Shown: positions 60,397 to 64,000 of the stretch, in pieces
Layout of the letters: every line of letters begins with the position of its first letter
Numbering within the stretch: position 1 is the first letter of the stretch
NCBI GenBank assembly: GCA_009823395.1
Contig: CM020507.1
Coordinates: 3,309,501-3,373,500, forward strand
DNA: 64,000 bases
Direction of reading: 5' to 3'
DNA from: Thamnaconus septentrionalis
Lineage: Eukaryota > Chordata > Actinopteri > Tetraodontiformes > Monacanthidae
Made by a program: the position numbers and the translations under genes
The notes under the pieces: model-generated
Told to the model about the DNA's origin: nothing
Database searches by the model: none
Seen by the model: the letters and a program-made list of their open reading frames with translations, nothing else

Positions 60397-61379
60397 CACA
60401 GAATAAATACAGCACACCAAAGACATGTATATATATACTGTGTATTCATTCACTTGTATTTGGCTAATGAACCGAACCCCAGCATTAGCCAGTCCGAAGT
60501 CTGAGCTCCACAACAGGCCATGAACTCCAAACCGCCGTTACATCGTCCAGCGAGGCCCATGTGACCTCACAGGGCAGCTAACAAAGCTACACACCGCAGT
60601 GGTCGCGGTCGCCATGGCCCGTTTCCTCAACTCAACCAGATTTAATCAGCACGGTTGAGTCCGTACTAACTAAATATCCAGACACGCAGGAGATCTATAT
60701 TCATATGCAGGAATACACATTACGTATTTTCCAATGGATCGGACCCAAAACGCACAGCAGGTTAGAGGACTCAGGACACATCTGACACCTACTGGAGAAT
60801 TGCATTACTACATTTTGGACCTAAAAACACTACAGTCTGATGTCAGAAGCTCACAGCTCGCCAAAAGGGGAAAACGCTAAAGTCTCTCTCAGTGATTCAC
60901 AGCCAGCGACTCATAACCTTCACTTTACTACGTTAGTGTGTCTTAAAATTGTGAGAAATGTGAACCGCTAGGAGAGGGCACAAAAGTTCACAGACGTCAA
61001 GCGGGCCGATGTTGTTGCTGCTGCTGTTGCGCCCTGTCAAAGTCAGACTAATTTAACATGGCCGTTGGAAAGCTGGCGCCGGCGCCCTCCAGGAAATTTA
61101 ACGGCAGCTCCGCCGGGGCTTCGTTAAAGCGCCGCGGGACGTTTTGCCAAAACGTGTCAAGCCCAAAGCCAAGCTGGTGGTTTTCCTTCTTAAAAAAGCA
61201 CCACTTTGCCAAACGGGCTGATTAGCGACGAGCCTTGCAGACCTTACCTGAGCGCCGGGCCAAAACCCACAGCACCGAGCGACTGCATCGTGACCCGCTG
61301 ACGTCTCCTGAAGCCCGACTCATTAAGAGTGAGAGTCGACTCTCACGGCGGCGGAAATTATAATCGCCTCTTTTCAGGC

Positions 61380-61640
61380 GGAAAAAAATGCTCCTGCTCC
61401 CTCTCGCCCGAGCTCGGCAACTTTTAATTAGTGTTTGTCCTTCAAGCCTGCGCTCCTCTCAGCTATTAAGGCCCTCAGGCCCCTTTGCAAATTAATTACA
61501 AAAGACCAGGCAATCACAGTAATTCAATTTGCCCGCCAGGCACCGGGCCTGGTCTTTCACCCAGCTCCACTTTGTTGCCTTTCTGTGGGGCAAAAGGGTT
61601 CGAGCCAGGACCTCACAAGCTTTTGAAAATGAAAAATCCA
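61380..61640. promoter_or_regulatory. Enhancer-like island upstream of fbrsl1
   Basis: Repeat-free stretch with CTTTTAATTAGTG, GCAAATTAATTACAAAAG, ACAGTAATTCAATTTG and the self-complementary pair CCAGGCACCGGGCCTGG. It lies about 34 kb upstream of the fbrsl1 start. Candidate only. Confidence 0.3.
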
Positions 61641-62696
61641 TCTCCATAACAAACATTTGCTAAGTCCCCGGGGTTTTTTCTCTCTTCCCCGAGACACACT
61701 TTTAATGCCTTAACAAGACGGATGGCCGGGTTCTGGTCCAAGGGTTTTTTGTCTGGGGTTTTCCTGCTGATTGCCAAATAATTGTGGCAGCCGAGTCAAA
61801 CCACACGAGTGCGGTCTGGATGGCTGCTGCTCTGCAAGTACACTGTCGGATGTTAAAAGACCCCAAATTATTATGTAGATAAATTGTTCAAAGATAATTT
61901 GTGGCTCTTTCCTGTCAGCAAAGTTCATCCACCCTTTCATTTGCTCCACGTTGCTGCAAGTGAGTGTTAAAACACAAACACACAGTTCTGGAAATCAGCC
62001 ATTTAAGATGTCACAAAGAGAAGTGGCTGAGTTGCAACTAAACTTTCAGCCAGGTGTTGAACCGTCCGTGCAACGGAGGATGTTAGCCGAGTGAAATTAA
62101 CAAATTAACTGGCGATGCGTTATTTTTATATTTTCTGGCGCCCTCTAGATGCTCATCAAGAAATTTGACTAAAATAAAGACACATTTAAAAAAGCACAGC
62201 AGGCAATGACAGGAGATGAATAATATTTTTTAAGTATTTGCAAGGACTGAAAATATGTGAAAGCCCATGTGTGAATATGTGTGAATCTACAGTATGTGTG
62301 CCTGCTGAAAGACTTCACTTCACTCAGTGCACAACAGGAGGCTGAGACCAAACTGAGAGCCTAAGAACAAAAACAAGCCATCAAACAAATTTGTGCTTTC
62401 ATTCGACAAAATACATCCCAGTTAGGAAAAAAACAAAATAAAACAAAAGACAAACATTTGCAAAACCAACTTCTGGGAATTTTGGTAGAAACCTCAAAGT
62501 CTCTTTTGAAGAAGAGCTGCACTGCTCGGATAGAACCTGTTTTATATCATATTTACTTTATTCATTTTTTTGCTCGACTGTCTGATGTCAAGTGACTAAC
62601 ATGATGCACAACTGAAAATACCAGAACAAATCAAAGAGGACCAATTACTGCAATATGGCTGATCCCCAGCAGCAGCTGGCAGCACATTGGGTGCGG

Positions 62697-62698
<2 letters not shown>

Positions 62699-62739
<41 letters not shown>
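62699..62739. repeat. (CA)20 microsatellite
   Basis: Uninterrupted CA units about 50 bp before the possible exon at 62792. Confidence 0.95.
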
Positions 62740-62740
<1 letters not shown>

Positions 62741-62791
62741 TGCATTTTGCCCGAGGGTAGCGTGATCTTCCTGCAGCAGCTCTTTCTGCAG

Positions 62792-62905
62792 ACTTCACCT
62801 TGTATGAGGTTGATGAAGGAGGATCTAAACAGCCGTGTCTGGCTCTAAAAGCTTTGCTCAGTGATCAGCCGTCGCCGAACCGTGAAGCCAAGCTACACCG
62901 ACGAG
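62792..62905 (+). other. Possible internal exon, unrecognised
   Basis: A pyrimidine-rich tract ending ctttctgcag precedes position 62792, and GACGAG|gtgagtg follows at 62905/62906, so both splice signals are good. The enclosed 114 nt is a multiple of three and open in the frame reading FTLYEVDEGGSKQPCLALKA and on to LHRRG, with matching flanking phases (a symmetric exon). I recognise no family. In a 64-kb vertebrate window such combinations also arise by chance, so this is a candidate only. Confidence 0.2.
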
Positions 62906-63162
62906 GTGAGTGTCAAACTAGGCCAATTAGACTTTGGGGATTGGCTGGTTGGAGCGCTGGAGAGGGAAGGAAAAACAAAAGGAGGCCAGGACGTGAGACG
63001 AGATGGAGAGCGGCGATTCTCCTCAGCTGCGCTGCGAAAAAAGAAAAAGAAAAAAAGAGAGAGAGAAAAAAAAAACGTCCGGTGCATCTGTATCGACAGA
63101 GCAGCCGAAGTTCCAGCGGCCCATGGAGTCCTGTTCTAGATATGTCACTGCAGGGGGCTGGG

Positions 63163-63163
<1 letters not shown>

Positions 63164-63199
<36 letters not shown>
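63164..63199. repeat. (TG)17 microsatellite
   Basis: Uninterrupted TG units. Confidence 0.95.
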
Positions 63200-64000
63200 G
63201 TTGGGTTAAACCAATCACCTTCCAACTTCGCTTGCTTATTCATTTCTTTGTTTGAAAAAGGCTCCACACCTTTTACTGGTCTACTTCCAACAGGTAAATG
63301 TCAAATGAATGCAGCAGATCTGGAATGAAGGAATTGTCCAATGCCTTTATGATCTGTGTCTTCAGTGATATAAATGTATGAACAGGGTTGTGCTTTCACA
63401 AGGCCTGCTGATTGATTACAAAAAAAGAACAAAGAATGAAACAATTTGCAGAAAAATTTTGGTTCAAATAATTCCAAAATGTTGGAAAACATTTTTCAAC
63501 ACATATTCCAATAGTTTCCATGTATTCTTGAGAATTTTTATTGTTGAATGAAATACTAAATTATTCCAGTTCTGTTGGTCGTCTCTTAAAATTGCCATTT
63601 TAGGAAGTTGGGAAGAGTTTGAGTGAGCGACGCGTCCGGAGACGGAGTCCCACTTCTTCCAATCTCCAGCGTTCCCAGCGACTCTTCATCCTCTGACAGT
63701 CGTGTCTGTCATCTGCCTGCTAAAGTGCGCCTCAGTCTAAATTCAAACAATCTGACTTGTCTCGCTTCTGCTTTTGTTTAAATTTATCCCCATTCGACTC
63801 GCCGGGAAAAAACAAGAGGAGAGTCTCTGCGCCGGCGGCGGCAGCTTGTCACCGATCACCGCCAGCGTAACGAGGGAAGGAGAGCGGCTTGTGTCTCTCC
63901 AGAGAAACCGTGTTGTGTCAGCACTGATTTGTGTTTGCACATCTGAGACAAAGTGTTTTGGTGGCGTGACGACGAGCGTCAAGCGTCGGCCTGAGACAAT

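Larger units (their letters stand above)
52001..64000. other. Upstream flank of fbrsl1, part 3: no gene recognised
   Basis: Microsatellites (CA, CAG, GA, GGA, TG), poly(T) runs at 53.6-53.8 kb, a LINE tail near 58.0 kb and enhancer-like complex sequence at 61.38-61.64 kb. A possible 114-bp exon at 62792-62905 is listed separately; it belongs to no family I recognise. Confidence 0.5.

Overview
The window looks like nuclear DNA of a teleost fish. It is almost entirely non-coding and packed with di- and trinucleotide microsatellites. It also carries fish-type non-LTR retrotransposon remnants, a fish-type tRNA-derived SINE head, and short sequences resembling the widespread teleost TTAAAGGGATAGTTCACCC repeat. 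No bacterial-style operon, CRISPR array, rRNA or convincing tRNA gene was seen. Most open frames of 60 to 200 codons lie in simple repeats or have no splice-compatible or family-like structure.

The one gene I can name is on the minus strand: the first coding exon of an AUTS2-family gene, best matched to fbrsl1 (fibrosin-like 1), at 26866-27165. It encodes 100 residues from a strong-context ATG to a clean GAG|gtgagt donor and carries the family's hallmark acidic/basic block ([18 protein letters not shown]). A GC-rich, CpG-rich segment with CCG, GGAA and alternating TG/CG tracts lies upstream at about 27.3-28.6 kb and is the likely promoter region. Positions 1-26865 are then read as part of a very long first intron. 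Exon 2 was not found here, in keeping with the long 5' introns of this family. Positions from about 28.6 kb to 64 kb are the upstream flank, and no upstream gene was recognised.

The intron and the flank share the same texture. Runs of complex sequence, often rich in TAATTA-like homeodomain cores and octamer motifs, resemble developmental enhancers or conserved non-coding elements. They alternate with microsatellites and decayed transposons. The transposon traces are a reverse-transcriptase scrap at 7.15 kb, LINE 3' tails at 44.2, 50.4 and 58.0 kb, a SINE head at 43.9 kb, and two diverged dispersed-repeat pairs (3.1/18.3 kb and 37.8/45.9 kb).

The most unusual object is an interstitial telomeric array at 39167-39249. 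TTAGGG units run into inverted CCCTAA units with a perfect 19-bp arm on each side, which is the geometry of a telomere-telomere junction. Other points worth checking are a possible 114-bp symmetric exon at 62792-62905, a 114-bp GAA tract, a 14-bp palindromic octamer, and an AT-rich palindrome just upstream of the fbrsl1 start codon.
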